64,000 nt of DNA from CAWCXF01 sp963799455 (GTDB lineage Bacteria > Pseudomonadota > Alphaproteobacteria > Rhodobacterales > Rhodobacteraceae). The translations under genes were made by a program, and so were the position numbers. Shown piece by piece: positions 1-8,001 of this stretch. The stretch covers positions 1,054,001-1,118,000 of the forward strand of contig CAWCXF010000008.1 in NCBI GenBank assembly GCA_963799455.1. Direction: 5' to 3'. The notes below the pieces were generated by a model, which did no database searches, was not told where the DNA came from, and saw only the letters and a program-made list of their open reading frames with translations. The first letter of the stretch is position 1. Each line of letters begins with the position of its first letter.

Positions 1-698
1 GCGTCGAGCGCCGATGGCAGGTCGGTCCGATAGAGCGCCTCCCACTCGCGCTCGTTGCCGATCACCACGTCCATCGGCCCCTCGACCAGCGCGCGGAACG
101 CCGCGCGGTGACGATCGACGCAGAACGGATCGGACAGGGTGATCGCGGCGCGGCCCCCGCCCGCCCGCGCGGCCTCGGCCGCGGCGCGGAAGGCGCGCTT
201 GCCCTCGTCGCGGTCGAAGAGGTAGCCCTCGAGAAACAGCAGATCCGCCGCCCCCATCGCGCCCGCGTCCACGTCGCCCTCCGACAGCTCGGCCGAGATC
301 CCGAGATGCGTGTTCATCGACCGCTCCCCGTCGGGCGAGACGAAGATCATCGAGCGCGAGGTCGGCAGGCTCGCGTCCTCCACCGGACGCCCGAGGAACG
401 CCGTGCCCTGCGCCTCCATCTCGGCCGCGTAGAACCGTCCCGGCGGGTCGTCGGCCACCCGTCCGGCGAAGCCGCAGGAGAGCCCGAGCGCGCCCAAGCC
501 CGCCAGCGTGTTGGCGACGGAGCCGCCGGGCGCCTCGGTGCGCCGCTCCATCGCGGCGTAGAGCGCCTCGGCGCGCGCCTGCTCGACGAGCTGCATGATG
601 CCCTTCTCGATGCCCATCTCGTGCAGGAAGGCGTCGGTCGCGGGCGCGATCACGTCCACGATGGCGTTGCCGATGCCCACCACGTCGTAGCGCCTCAC
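1..698 (-). CDS. PfkB-family kinase, adenosine-kinase-like (3' end outside window)
   Basis: Ribokinase-family kinase, probably phosphorylating adenosine with ATP in purine salvage. The N-terminus reads MRRYDVVGIGNAIVDV from a GTG start. It is followed by the glycine-rich sugar/nucleoside-binding segment APGGSVANTLAGLGALG and by SMIFVSPDGERSMNTHLG, the order usual in alphaproteobacterial adenosine kinases. About 232 residues are visible; the C-terminal part with the catalytic GAGD-type motif lies beyond the left edge. The GTG start lies at the end of a 26-bp tandem duplication that separates it from nth, with which it was probably once translationally coupled. Another PfkB sugar kinase is possible without the C-terminus. 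Confidence 0.8.
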   Translation of the reverse strand, partial: MRRYDVVGIGNAIVDVIAPATDAFLHEMGIEKGIMQLVEQARAEALYAAMERRTEAPGGSVANTLAGLGALGLSCGFAGRVADDPPGRFYAAEMEAQGTAFLGRPVEDASLPTSRSMIFVSPDGERSMNTHLGISAELSEGDVDAGAMGAADLLFLEGYLFDRDEGKRAFRAAAEAARAGGGRAAITLSDPFCVDRHRAAFRALVEGPMDVVIGNEREWEALYRTDLPSALD

Positions 699-740
699 GG
701 CGCGGGCTCCGGGTAGCGCCTCACGGCGCGGGCTCCGGGT
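689..740. repeat. 26-bp perfect tandem duplication at the nth/kinase junction
   Basis: Two identical 26-bp copies lie back to back (689-714 and 715-740). Each contains the minus-strand GTGA where a stop and a start overlap. The copy next to nth holds its TGA; the other holds the kinase GTG. Because 26 is not a multiple of three, the upstream GTG (722-724) now opens a nine-codon cistron whose TGA (695-697) overlaps the kinase start. Confidence 0.9.
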
Positions 741-1398
741 CCGCCAAAGGCACCGTCGCCTCCGTCTTGTGGGGCCACAGGCACAGGTCGCGGATCAGGC
801 ACGCCCCGCAGAGCGGCCTGCGCGCGCGGCAGGTGTAGCGGCCGTGCAGGATCAGCCAGTAGTGCGCGCGAAGCTGGAACTCGGCCGGCACGTGGTCCTC
901 GATCGCGCGCTCGACGGCCACCACGTCGCGGCCCGGCGCCAGCCCCGTGCGGTTGCCGACGCGGAAGACGTGGGTGTCCACCGCCTGCGCGGGGTGCTTG
1001 AACCACAGGTTGAGCACAACGTTGGCGGTCTTGCGCCCGACGCCAGGCAGGCTCTCCAGGGCGGCGCGCGAGGACGGCACCTCGCCGCCGAACGCCTCCA
1101 CCAGCCGGCGCGACAGCGCGATCACGTTGCGGGCCTTGTTGCGGTAGAGCCCGAGCGAGCGGATCAGCTCGGCCACCCGCTCCTCGCCCAACCCGAGCAT
1201 CGCCTGCGGCGTGGGGGCCGCCTCGAACAAGGGCCCCGTGACGCGGTTGACGCCCGCGTCGGTGGCCTGCGCGGAGAGCGCCACGGCCACCGTGAGCGTG
1301 AAGGCGTTGGTGTGCGAGAGCTCGGCCCGCGGATCGGGCTCGGCCGCCTCGAAGCGCTCGAAGATCTCGCGGACCGCCTGGTATCCGAGCTGGGGCAT
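721..1398 (-). CDS. nth: Endonuclease III (DNA glycosylase/AP lyase)
   Basis: Base-excision repair enzyme that removes oxidised pyrimidines and nicks the abasic site. At 225 residues it is the usual family length. The helix-hairpin-helix LPGVGRKTANVVLN carries the catalytic lysine (K123), and VDTHVFR carries the catalytic aspartate (D141). The C-terminus has the four iron-sulphur cysteines in C-x6-C-x2-C-x5-C spacing (CRARRPLCGACLIRDLC). The protein appears intact and active. The stop codon lies in the 26-bp duplication shared with the downstream kinase gene. Confidence 0.96.
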   Translation of the reverse strand: MPQLGYQAVREIFERFEAAEPDPRAELSHTNAFTLTVAVALSAQATDAGVNRVTGPLFEAAPTPQAMLGLGEERVAELIRSLGLYRNKARNVIALSRRLVEAFGGEVPSSRAALESLPGVGRKTANVVLNLWFKHPAQAVDTHVFRVGNRTGLAPGRDVVAVERAIEDHVPAEFQLRAHYWLILHGRYTCRARRPLCGACLIRDLCLWPHKTEATVPLADPEPAP

Positions 1399-1976
1399 GG
1401 CGCCCTCATGCCCGCGCGGGCCGCGGGCGGCAAGGGGCGCGGGGCCGCCTTGCGGGCAGGCGGGTCACGCCCATCGTCGGCGCCGCGACGCGGGCCGCGA
1501 GGGCTCGCCTCGTCGCCCGCCTTCGGGGATCGCCGGGCCGCGGCGCACGAGCCGTCCACCCGGCCCCGCTCGCCTTCGGCCCGCGCCGTCCCGCTGCCCC
1601 CGCCGGCTGGCCCCCGCGGCCGGGCGGGCTCGAAGGGCGTCCCCGATCGGCGGGAGCGCCTCCCCGCCACGCGCCCCGGCGCCCGCGCCCGAGACCCTTG
1701 CCGCCTGCGCCGGCGCAGGGGGGGCATCTGATCGCCGCGGGCCTCACGCCGGTCTTCGGCGCTTCGGGCCGGCGACGGCGCGCGGGTGGGCATCTGTCCC
1801 GCCTCGGAGCGCCGGCGCGGGGCCGAGCGGCTCGAAGCCCCGGGCCCCCCGGCGCGAGCGAGCCAGGGGGCCGTCTCATGCGCAGGCCCCGCCCCGCCCG
1901 CACGATCGCGCAGGATGCGGGTCGCGCGGGGGCGCCGGGCCCCCTATCCTGACCCCCAGCGAGACAGGAGACGACC
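1399..1976. other. Gene-free interval between nth and the Ada-like gene
   Basis: About 580 bp of extremely GC-rich sequence between divergently transcribed genes. Open frames exist on both strands, but none shows recognisable domains, a convincing ribosome-binding site or consistent codon bias. It presumably contains both promoters; I could not place them. Confidence 0.5.
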
Positions 1977-2870
1977 ATGGACGGCGCGCCCCTCCCCGAG
2001 AGCCCCAGCGCCGAGAGCGCCGAGGAGCTTGCCGGCGCCTATCACTACCGCCTCATGGCGCGCGCCATCGCGGCGATCGACGCGGCCGGCGGCCGGCCGA
2101 TCCCGCTCGACCGGCTCGCGGGCGAGATGCGCCTCTCGCCGGCCCACTTCCAGCGCGTGTTCAGCCGCTGGGCCGGGGTCTCGCCGCACCGCCTCCAGCA
2201 ATACCTCACGCTCGGCCACGCCAAGGCGCTGCTCGACGCGCGCGCGACGACGCTGGAGGCCGCGGACGAGGCGGGGCTCTCGGGGCAAGGGCGGCTGCAC
2301 GACCTCTTCGTGCGCTGGGAGGCGATGACGCCCGGCCAGTGGGCCGCGGGCGGCGATGCCACGATCCGCCACGGGACGGCCGACAGCCCCTTCGGCGAGG
2401 CGCTGGTGATGGCCACCGCTCGCGGGCTCTGCGGCATCGCCTTCACGGCGGAGGTCGGGCGCGAGGCGGCGATGGCCGACCTCGCCGCCCGCTGGCCCGG
2501 CGCGCGGCTCGTCGAGGATCGGGGCGCCGTGGCCCCCCTCGCCCGCGCGGCCTTCGGCGGCGGCGACGTGGCGCTCGCCCCCATCGGCGCGCCCTTCGCC
2601 ATCAAGGTCTGGGAGGCCTTGATGCGCGTGCCCTCGGGCCATGTCACCACCTACTCCGACATCGCCCGCGCCGCCGGGAACCCCCGCGCGGTGCGCGCCG
2701 CCGCCAGCGTCGTCGGGCGCAACCCGGTGTCCTGGCTGATCCCCTGCCACCGCGCGATCCGCAAGTCGGGCGGGCTCGGGGGCTACCACTGGGGCCTGCC
2801 GGTCAAGCGCGCCATGCTGGCGATGGAGGCCGCCCGCCTCGACGCGGCCGAGGGCCGGCCTGCGGCCTGA
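1977..2870 (+). CDS. Ada-like methylated-DNA--protein-cysteine methyltransferase with AraC domain
   Basis: Repairs O6-alkylguanine by irreversible transfer of the alkyl group to its own cysteine, and may act as a transcription regulator. Residues about 20-115 form an AraC-type helix-turn-helix (LSPAHFQRVFSRWAGVSPHR). The C-terminal methyltransferase domain has the active site WLIPCHRAI (C257) and downstream SGGLGGYHWG. The N-terminal metal-binding phosphotriester-repair domain of E. coli Ada, with its four cysteines, is absent, so methyl-phosphotriester sensing as in E. coli is unlikely. The start is supported by an AGGAG upstream at usual spacing. Length is 297 residues. Confidence 0.92.
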   Translation: MDGAPLPESPSAESAEELAGAYHYRLMARAIAAIDAAGGRPIPLDRLAGEMRLSPAHFQRVFSRWAGVSPHRLQQYLTLGHAKALLDARATTLEAADEAGLSGQGRLHDLFVRWEAMTPGQWAAGGDATIRHGTADSPFGEALVMATARGLCGIAFTAEVGREAAMADLAARWPGARLVEDRGAVAPLARAAFGGGDVALAPIGAPFAIKVWEALMRVPSGHVTTYSDIARAAGNPRAVRAAASVVGRNPVSWLIPCHRAIRKSGGLGGYHWGLPVKRAMLAMEAARLDAAEGRPAA

Positions 2871-2999
2871 CGCCCCTCGCGCCGGGCGCGGTCATGCGAT
2901 GTCGCGGGCCCGCCAGCGCCTGGCGACGGCCCGATCGCGTCTGGCGCCGAGGCACGCGCGGCGCCATCCTCCCTTCCGACCCAAGTCACGGAGGACGCG

Positions 3000-3758
3000 A
3001 TGATTCGCCCCCACGAACACCCCCCCCGCGCCCGGCGTCGCACCGGCGTCCCGGTCCGCGCCGGCGTCCCGGTCCGCGCCGGCGTTCCGGTCCGCGCCGG
3101 GATGCTGGGCCTCGCCGCGCTGCTGGCGCTCGGCGGCTGCGCGGCACCCGGCACCGGCATCACGCCGCAGGACGCCTTCGGCGCCCCCGACAGCCGCCAG
3201 CGCCAGGGCGCCATCATCGGCGGGCTCGCCGGCGCGGTCGCGGGCGCGGCCACGGGCGAGGAGGCCGACGACCGCCTCGCCCGCGCGGCGATCGGCGGCG
3301 CCATCGGCGCCACGGCGGGGGGCGTCATCGGCAACCGGCTCGACGCGCAGGAGGCGGCGCTGCGCCAGAGCCTCGACGACCGCATCGGCGTCGTCAACAC
3401 CGGCGAGCGGCTGGTCGTCAACCTGCCCCAGGACATCCTCTTCCAGACCGACAGCGCGGCGCTGCGCCCCGACCTGCAATCGGACCTGCGCGCGGTGGCC
3501 TCGAACCTCCAGCAGTTCCCCGACACGGCGGTGCAGGTCGTGGGGCACGCGGACAACACGGGGGCGGCCGCCTACAACCAGGATCTGTCGCAGCGGCGGG
3601 CGCAGGCGGTCGCGGGCGTGCTCACGGGGGCGGGCGTCGCCCCGGGGCGGATCGCGGCCTTCGGGCGGGGGGAGGACCAGCCGGTCGCGTCGAACCTCAC
3701 GCCGGAGGGGCGGGCGCAGAACCGGCGGGTGGAGATCGTCATCACGCCGACGCGCTAG
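3000..3758 (+). CDS. OmpA-family outer-membrane lipoprotein
   Basis: Predicted peptidoglycan-tethering lipoprotein of 252 residues. A lipobox (LALGGC) follows a hydrophobic stretch. A glycine-zipper segment (GAIIGGLAGAVAGAATG and GAIGATAGGVIGNRL) comes next, then a C-terminal OmpA domain (DILFQTDSAALRP, VVGHADNTG, NRRVEIVI) that normally binds diaminopimelate. I chose ATG 3000 because GGAGG lies just upstream. The N-region before the lipobox is unusually long and contains three copies of GVPVRA encoded by an 18-bp tandem repeat; a shorter start at Met35 (3102) would remove it. Neighbours are unrelated. Confidence 0.9.
   Translation: MIRPHEHPPRARRRTGVPVRAGVPVRAGVPVRAGMLGLAALLALGGCAAPGTGITPQDAFGAPDSRQRQGAIIGGLAGAVAGAATGEEADDRLARAAIGGAIGATAGGVIGNRLDAQEAALRQSLDDRIGVVNTGERLVVNLPQDILFQTDSAALRPDLQSDLRAVASNLQQFPDTAVQVVGHADNTGAAAYNQDLSQRRAQAVAGVLTGAGVAPGRIAAFGRGEDQPVASNLTPEGRAQNRRVEIVITPTR
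3045..3098 (+). repeat. 18-bp tandem repeat, three copies, in a lipoprotein signal region
   Basis: Three consecutive 18-bp units (3045-3062, 3063-3080, 3081-3098), the last with one C-to-T change, encode GVPVRA repeats ahead of the lipobox. The repeat preserves the reading frame. Confidence 0.9.
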
Positions 3759-3767
3759 AAGAGAAGG

Positions 3768-3789
3768 CCGGGGGCATGCATGCCCCCGG
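3768..3789. terminator. Palindromic hairpin between convergent genes
   Basis: A perfect 22-bp palindrome centred on ATGCAT with CCGGGGGC arms lies between the ends of the lipoprotein gene and atpF. Its position fits a bidirectional terminator, although no clear T-run follows. Confidence 0.6.
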
Positions 3790-3801
3790 ACCCCCGCTCA
3801 C

Positions 3802-4362
3802 TTAGTGCAGCTTGGCTTGGACGGTCTCGATGGCTTGATCGACCAGGGCCGTCTGGCGGGCCTCGTCCATGCGCTCGGCGATGACCTCGGCGGCGGCGGC
3901 CACCGCGATCTGGGCGGCGCGGTCGCGGATCTCGCGGATGGCGGCGGCCTCGGCCTGGGCGATCTGCTCCTCGGCGCCCTCGATCCGGCGGGCCACTTGC
4001 GCGTCGAGGTCGCGCCTCGCCTGGTCGCCGGCCTCCCGCGCCTCCTGGCGCGCCTGCGTCACGATGCGGTCGGCCTGGGCCTGCACCTCGCGGCTCTTGC
4101 GCTCATAGGAGGCGAGCAGCGTCTGCGCCTCCTCGCGCAGCGCGCGCGCCTCGTCGATCTCCGAGCGGATGCCCTCGGCGCGCTTGTCGAGGAGCCCCGC
4201 CAGCCGCTGCGGCACGCGGTAGTAGACGAGCACGCCGATGAAGACGAGGAAGGCCAGGAACACCACGAAGTCGGTGTTCTTCAGGGAGATCAGGCCGTAA
4301 TCCTCCTCCGCGAGCGCCGGGGCGGGCAGGAGCGCCGCGAGGAGCGCCGCGCGCCGCCTCAT
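3802..4362 (-). CDS. atpF: F0F1 ATP synthase subunit b
   Basis: Peripheral-stalk subunit of ATP synthase, 186 residues. One N-terminal membrane segment (FVVFLAFLVFIGVLVYY) is followed by a long charged coiled coil. The hydrophobic MRRRAALLAALLPAPALA start resembles the leader seen on this subunit in Rhodobacterales. It is the last gene of the F0 operon and its ATG overlaps the stop of the b' gene by 4 bp, implying translational coupling. The F1 genes are not in the window, as usual for this group, where F0 and F1 are separate operons. Confidence 0.95.
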   Translation of the reverse strand: MRRRAALLAALLPAPALAEEDYGLISLKNTDFVVFLAFLVFIGVLVYYRVPQRLAGLLDKRAEGIRSEIDEARALREEAQTLLASYERKSREVQAQADRIVTQARQEAREAGDQARRDLDAQVARRIEGAEEQIAQAEAAAIREIRDRAAQIAVAAAAEVIAERMDEARQTALVDQAIETVQAKLH

Positions 4363-4931
4363 GCCCCCGCCCCCACGCGGGACTCGACGGCGGCCTCGAC
4401 GCGGCTCGCGTCGGCGCCCTCGGGCTCGAAGCCCATCGCCCTGACGATCTCGCGCGCCGCCTCGCGCGCCACCTCGCGCACCGAGGCGGTGGCGCTCTCG
4501 CGGATCCCCGCGATGGCGCGCTCGGACTCGGCCGAGCGCTCGGCGATCTCGGCGTCGGCGCGCTCGATCGCGGCGTCGAGGTCGCCCCTGATCTCGGCCC
4601 TCGCCTCGGCGACGATCCGGCCCGCCTCCGCGCGCGCCTCCTTGAGCGCGCGCTCGTAGGCCTCCTCGGCCTCGCCCGCGCGCGACTTGAGATCCTCGGC
4701 CGCCGCGAGGTCGTTGGTGATCGTGCCCGAGCGCTCGGCCATCACCGCGCCCATGCGCGGCAGCGCGATGCGCGTCAGGATGTAGTAGATCGCGACCAGC
4801 GCCGTGATCAGCCAGAAGATCTGGTTGGGGAAGGTCGAGAAGTCGAGCTGCGGCAGCCCCACGGTCTCGGCCCCGGCCGTGACGGGCTCGCCCGCCGCGG
4901 CCACGGCCCCCACGTCGTCATGCGTGGCCAC
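4359..4931 (-). CDS. atpF2: F0F1 ATP synthase subunit b'
   Basis: Second, diverged b-type stalk subunit (190 residues) that pairs with subunit b in alphaproteobacteria and photosynthetic organisms. It has a membrane helix (PNQIFWLITALVAIYYILTRI) followed by a long alpha-helical stalk rich in Glu, Ala and Arg. The N-terminal 25 residues are Ala/Glu rich and probably flexible. It overlaps the subunit b gene by 4 bp and lies 7 bp after atpE. Confidence 0.94.
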   Translation of the reverse strand: MATHDDVGAVAAAGEPVTAGAETVGLPQLDFSTFPNQIFWLITALVAIYYILTRIALPRMGAVMAERSGTITNDLAAAEDLKSRAGEAEEAYERALKEARAEAGRIVAEARAEIRGDLDAAIERADAEIAERSAESERAIAGIRESATASVREVAREAAREIVRAMGFEPEGADASRVEAAVESRVGAGA

Positions 4932-4938
4932 GTCCGCC

Positions 4939-5190
4939 TCAGACGGCGAACATCAGGAGGAGCGCGACCAGGAAGGAGAAGATCCCCAGCGCCTCGGCGA
5001 AGGCGATGCCGATGAAGAGCGTCGCGGTCTGCCCGGCCGCGGCCGAGGGGTTCCTGAGCGCGCCGGCGAGGAAGTTGCCGGCGACGTTGCCCACCCCGAT
5101 GGCGGCCGCGCCCATGCCGATGCCGGCGAGCCCGGCTCCGATGTAGGCGCCCATCAGCGCGAGGCTGCCTTCGACGACGAGGTTTTCCAC
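4939..5190 (-). CDS. atpE: F0F1 ATP synthase subunit c
   Basis: Proteolipid ring subunit, 83 residues from a GTG start at 5190. It forms a helical hairpin: a glycine-rich first helix (GAYIGAGLAGIGMGAAAIG), the polar loop RNPS, and a second helix with the proton-carrying glutamate in IAFAEALGIFSF (E66). The GTG is supported by an upstream GGGAGA; no in-frame ATG fits the family N-terminus. It is slightly longer than the typical 75-79 residues. Confidence 0.95.
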   Translation of the reverse strand: MENLVVEGSLALMGAYIGAGLAGIGMGAAAIGVGNVAGNFLAGALRNPSAAAGQTATLFIGIAFAEALGIFSFLVALLLMFAV

Positions 5191-5231
5191 TATGAGTCTC
5201 CCGCTTGGATGGCTTTGAGGTTTGGGCCCGC

Positions 5232-6098
5232 TCAGTGATGCGGGTGCAGCGCGTCCTTGAGGTAGACGCAGGTGAGGATGGTGAACACATAGGCCTGGAT
5301 GAAGGACACCATGACCTCGAGCCCGTAGACGGCGGCGATCGCCAGCACCGAGAGCGGCGAGAGCGCCGCGACCGCGGCGAAGCCCGCGAACACCTTGATG
5401 ACGGCGTGGCCGGCCATCATGTTGCCCGCGAGCCGGACCGAGTGGCTGAGCGGGCGCACGAAGTAGCTGATCAGCTCGATCACGGCCAGCACCGGGCGCA
5501 GCGCCAGCGGCGCGGCCGAGACCCAGAAGAGGCCCAAGAAGCCCGCCCCGTGCTTCACGAAGCCCAGGATCGTCACGAACAGGAACACCGCGAGCGCCAG
5601 GACGGCCGTGACCGCGATCTGCGAGGTCGTGGTGAACCCGGCCGGGCTCAGGCCGAGGAAGTTCGAGAACACGATGAAGAGGAACAGCGTGAAGATGTAG
5701 GGGAAGTAGCGCAGCGCCTCGCGCCCCGCGACGTCCGCGACCATCTTGTGCACGAAGCCGTAGGCGAGCTCCGCCACCGACTGCGCGCGCGAGGGGATCG
5801 TCGCGCGCCCGCGCGTGCCCCACAGCATCAGGAGCGCGATCGCGGCGACCGTGAGCGCCATCCACAGCGTCACGTTGGTGATGGCGAAGAACGGGATGTC
5901 GCTCACGCAGGGATCGACGCTGGTGACCGTGCTCGGCTCCACCAGCGCGGTGCCCTCGGTGGTGGTGACGAGCACCCCCTCGCCCGGGGCCGCGGCCTCG
6001 GCGACGACGACCTCCTCGGGCTCGCCGCAGAACAAGCGGCGGACGATGAACTGGTCCATCGGGTGGAAGACCAGCCCCTCCTCGACCTCAGGCTCCAT
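5232..6098 (-). CDS. atpB: F0F1 ATP synthase subunit a with N-terminal insertion
   Basis: Proton-channel subunit, 288 residues. The essential arginine lies in RLAGNMMAGHAV, and the helices LFLFIVFSNFLGLSPAGF and YGLEVMVSFIQAYVFTIL are typical. Between the usual opening FHPMDQFIV and the first transmembrane helix (ITNVTLWMALTV) there are about 45 extra residues, acidic and Val/Thr-rich, with two cysteines (C24 and C64). Family members I know have only a short linker here. This segment should face the periplasm, so a disulphide is conceivable. The gene overlaps atpI by 11 bp. Confidence 0.95.
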   Translation of the reverse strand: MEPEVEEGLVFHPMDQFIVRRLFCGEPEEVVVAEAAAPGEGVLVTTTEGTALVEPSTVTSVDPCVSDIPFFAITNVTLWMALTVAAIALLMLWGTRGRATIPSRAQSVAELAYGFVHKMVADVAGREALRYFPYIFTLFLFIVFSNFLGLSPAGFTTTSQIAVTAVLALAVFLFVTILGFVKHGAGFLGLFWVSAAPLALRPVLAVIELISYFVRPLSHSVRLAGNMMAGHAVIKVFAGFAAVAALSPLSVLAIAAVYGLEVMVSFIQAYVFTILTCVYLKDALHPHH

Positions 6099-6498
6099 CG
6101 CGCGCGCCCTCCATCGCCGTCCCCTTCGCGCCTCGCTCCATGTCCCGGCCGACCTCCTCGGCGGTGCGCATCATCACCCGCACCCCGGCCGCGAAGCCCA
6201 GCAGGACGAACGCCACGAGCATCAGGGGCCGCGTGCCCATGAGCGCGTCGAGCCCCAGCCCGATCCCGAGTCCGATGCCGATGCCCGCCACCATCTCGGT
6301 CACCATCCGCCAGGCGATGCTCGCCTGCGAGTAGTGCTCCTCGCCATGGGCGGGCGGCGGCGCGCGACGCGCCCGCGCCTCGGCCAGACGCGCCTCGAGC
6401 GCGCGCAGCCGGTCGGGGTCGGGCCCGTGCGGGCCCGAGCCGTGCGGCGCGGCCGGAGCCGCGGCGCCCGATCGCGCATGTTCGGTTCGGTCGGGCAT
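6088..6498 (-). CDS. atpI: ATP synthase protein I (AtpI)
   Basis: Small membrane protein that heads F0 operons and assists c-ring assembly. It is 136 residues, with two hydrophobic segments (MVAGIGIGLGIGLGLDALMG and LMLVAFVLLGFAAGVRVMM) after a long Pro/Ala/Arg-rich cytoplasmic N-terminus. Its 3' end overlaps atpB by 11 bp. The operon order is I-a-c-b'-b on the minus strand. Confidence 0.9.
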   Translation of the reverse strand: MPDRTEHARSGAAAPAAPHGSGPHGPDPDRLRALEARLAEARARRAPPPAHGEEHYSQASIAWRMVTEMVAGIGIGLGIGLGLDALMGTRPLMLVAFVLLGFAAGVRVMMRTAEEVGRDMERGAKGTAMEGARDGA

Positions 6499-6711
6499 GG
6501 CCCCTCCGCTCGGCCCCTCCGCTCGGGTCGCGCGCCGGGTTAGTTCGGGCGGCAGGCCGAGTCAATGCGTGTGCCCGATCCCTGGCCAGGCGCGCCCCGC
6601 GCGGGGTGGCACGGGCTCGCGCGCATCGGCGTGCGCGGGGCAACTCCCTGATCCCTCACGGCTTCGCCGGGCGTCGGGAACCTGGCCGAGCGCGGGCGCG
6701 GGGTGCGCGGG

Positions 6712-6742
<31 letters not shown>

Positions 6743-6817
6743 TCAGATGATGCCGACGAGCGCCAGGACGGCCAGCACGACGACCACGAGGCCGATGATG
6801 TAGATGATGTTGCGCAT
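6743..6817 (-). CDS. 24-residue single-span membrane peptide
   Basis: A very short gene: MRNIIYIIGL followed by VVVVLAVLALVGII, then TGA. It is preceded by GAGGAG nine bases before the ATG. The whole product is one hydrophobic helix with a basic N-terminus. From memory, near-identical peptides of this size recur in Rhodobacterales genomes without assigned function, which supports expression, but I could not confirm this. It lies in the 395-bp interval between the LysR gene and atpI and could share neither operon. Confidence 0.6.
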   Translation of the reverse strand: MRNIIYIIGLVVVVLAVLALVGII

Positions 6818-6893
6818 GCCGCGAGCTCCTCGATTGTCCACCGCAACCTTCGGGCGCGCCTGGGGGTTCCGCGGCGTCTCCCCCGCGCGCGCC

Positions 6894-7778
6894 TCAGCCC
6901 TCCCACGCACGCGCGCGCTCCTTGAGGAGGCGCAGGAAGGCCTGGACCTTGGCCGTGCGGTGCAGATCGACATGGGTGACGAGCCACAGGGGCGAGGTCC
7001 ATTCGGGGCGGGGCGGGACGACCTGGACGAGGTCGGGGTGGCGCGGCGCGTCCCAGACCGACATGAAGCCCATGCCCGCCCCGGCCTCGATCGCATGGCG
7101 CAGCACGCGCTGGTCGGCGGCGCGGAAGACGATGCGCTCGGCCGGCACTCTCTCGCGCAGCCAGCGCTCGAAGGGCGCGCGCGTGCTCGGGTCGTCGGAT
7201 CCCACGAACAGATGCCGCGCCAGATCCCCCTCGCCCGTGAGCGCGCCGAAGCGCTCGACATAGCCGCGCGAGGCGTAGAGCGCGATGGCCAGGGCGACGA
7301 AGGGCTGCACGACGTTGTCGGGCTCGTCGGGCCGCGGGCCCGCGCGCAGCGCGACATGCGCCTCGCCATACTCCAGCCTCAGCACCCGGTCGCTCGTGAG
7401 GTAGCGCACGACGACGCCCGGATGCGCCTCGCGGAAGGCCGCGAGCACCGGCGTCAGCATCGGCGAGACGCCCGCGAGCGAGGTGACGACCAGCTCGCCC
7501 GTCACCGCGTCGCCGCGGCCCCTGACCCGGCTCACCAGCTGGGTGAACTGGTCGTCGGTGGCCTGCGCCACCTGGAGGAGGTCGCGCCCGCCCTCCGTGG
7601 CCGTGTAGCCGCGGGCATGGCGCTGGAAGAGCTTGACCCCGAGCCGCGCCTCGAGCGCGTCCACATGGCGGATGACGGTCGCGTGGTGGACGCCGAGCGC
7701 GGAGGCCGCGCCCGAGACCGTGCCCTCGCGCGCGACGTGGTAGGCGGTGCGGATCTCGTCCCAGTCGCCGATCGGCAT
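6894..7778 (-). CDS. LysR-family transcriptional regulator
   Basis: 294 residues. The N-terminal winged helix-turn-helix (REGTVSGAASALGVHHATVIRHVDALE) is followed by a type-2 periplasmic-binding-like effector domain (GELVVTSLAGVSPMLTPVL onward). It is transcribed divergently from the azoreductase gene with a 223-bp shared upstream region, the classic arrangement in which a LysR protein controls its neighbour, so regulation of that gene is likely but inferred. The effector is unknown. Confidence 0.9.
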   Translation of the reverse strand: MPIGDWDEIRTAYHVAREGTVSGAASALGVHHATVIRHVDALEARLGVKLFQRHARGYTATEGGRDLLQVAQATDDQFTQLVSRVRGRGDAVTGELVVTSLAGVSPMLTPVLAAFREAHPGVVVRYLTSDRVLRLEYGEAHVALRAGPRPDEPDNVVQPFVALAIALYASRGYVERFGALTGEGDLARHLFVGSDDPSTRAPFERWLRERVPAERIVFRAADQRVLRHAIEAGAGMGFMSVWDAPRHPDLVQVVPPRPEWTSPLWLVTHVDLHRTAKVQAFLRLLKERARAWEG

Positions 7779-8001
7779 CGGTGCGCCTCCGAACGCTTCA
7801 AGCCTCTCCTAGACGGACTTGCGCGCAAGTGCAAGGGAGCGCCCTGCGGCCCCGGGGCGCCTGAAGGCACCGGGGCCGGACCCGCGGCCGGGTGCCGCGC
7901 TTCGCGGCAGCGCACAGCCGCCGTGCCCCGGCGCGGGATCGCGCACGGGCGCACGACGCCCATCTTCGCCTTCGCAATCCCGAAAGCTCGAGAGGCCCCC
8001 C

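Noticed and set aside
1211..3805. A very long open frame on the plus strand
   Set aside because: It runs antisense to nth and out of frame through the Ada-like and lipoprotein genes, is Arg/Ala/Pro-rich without domains, and is explained by high GC.
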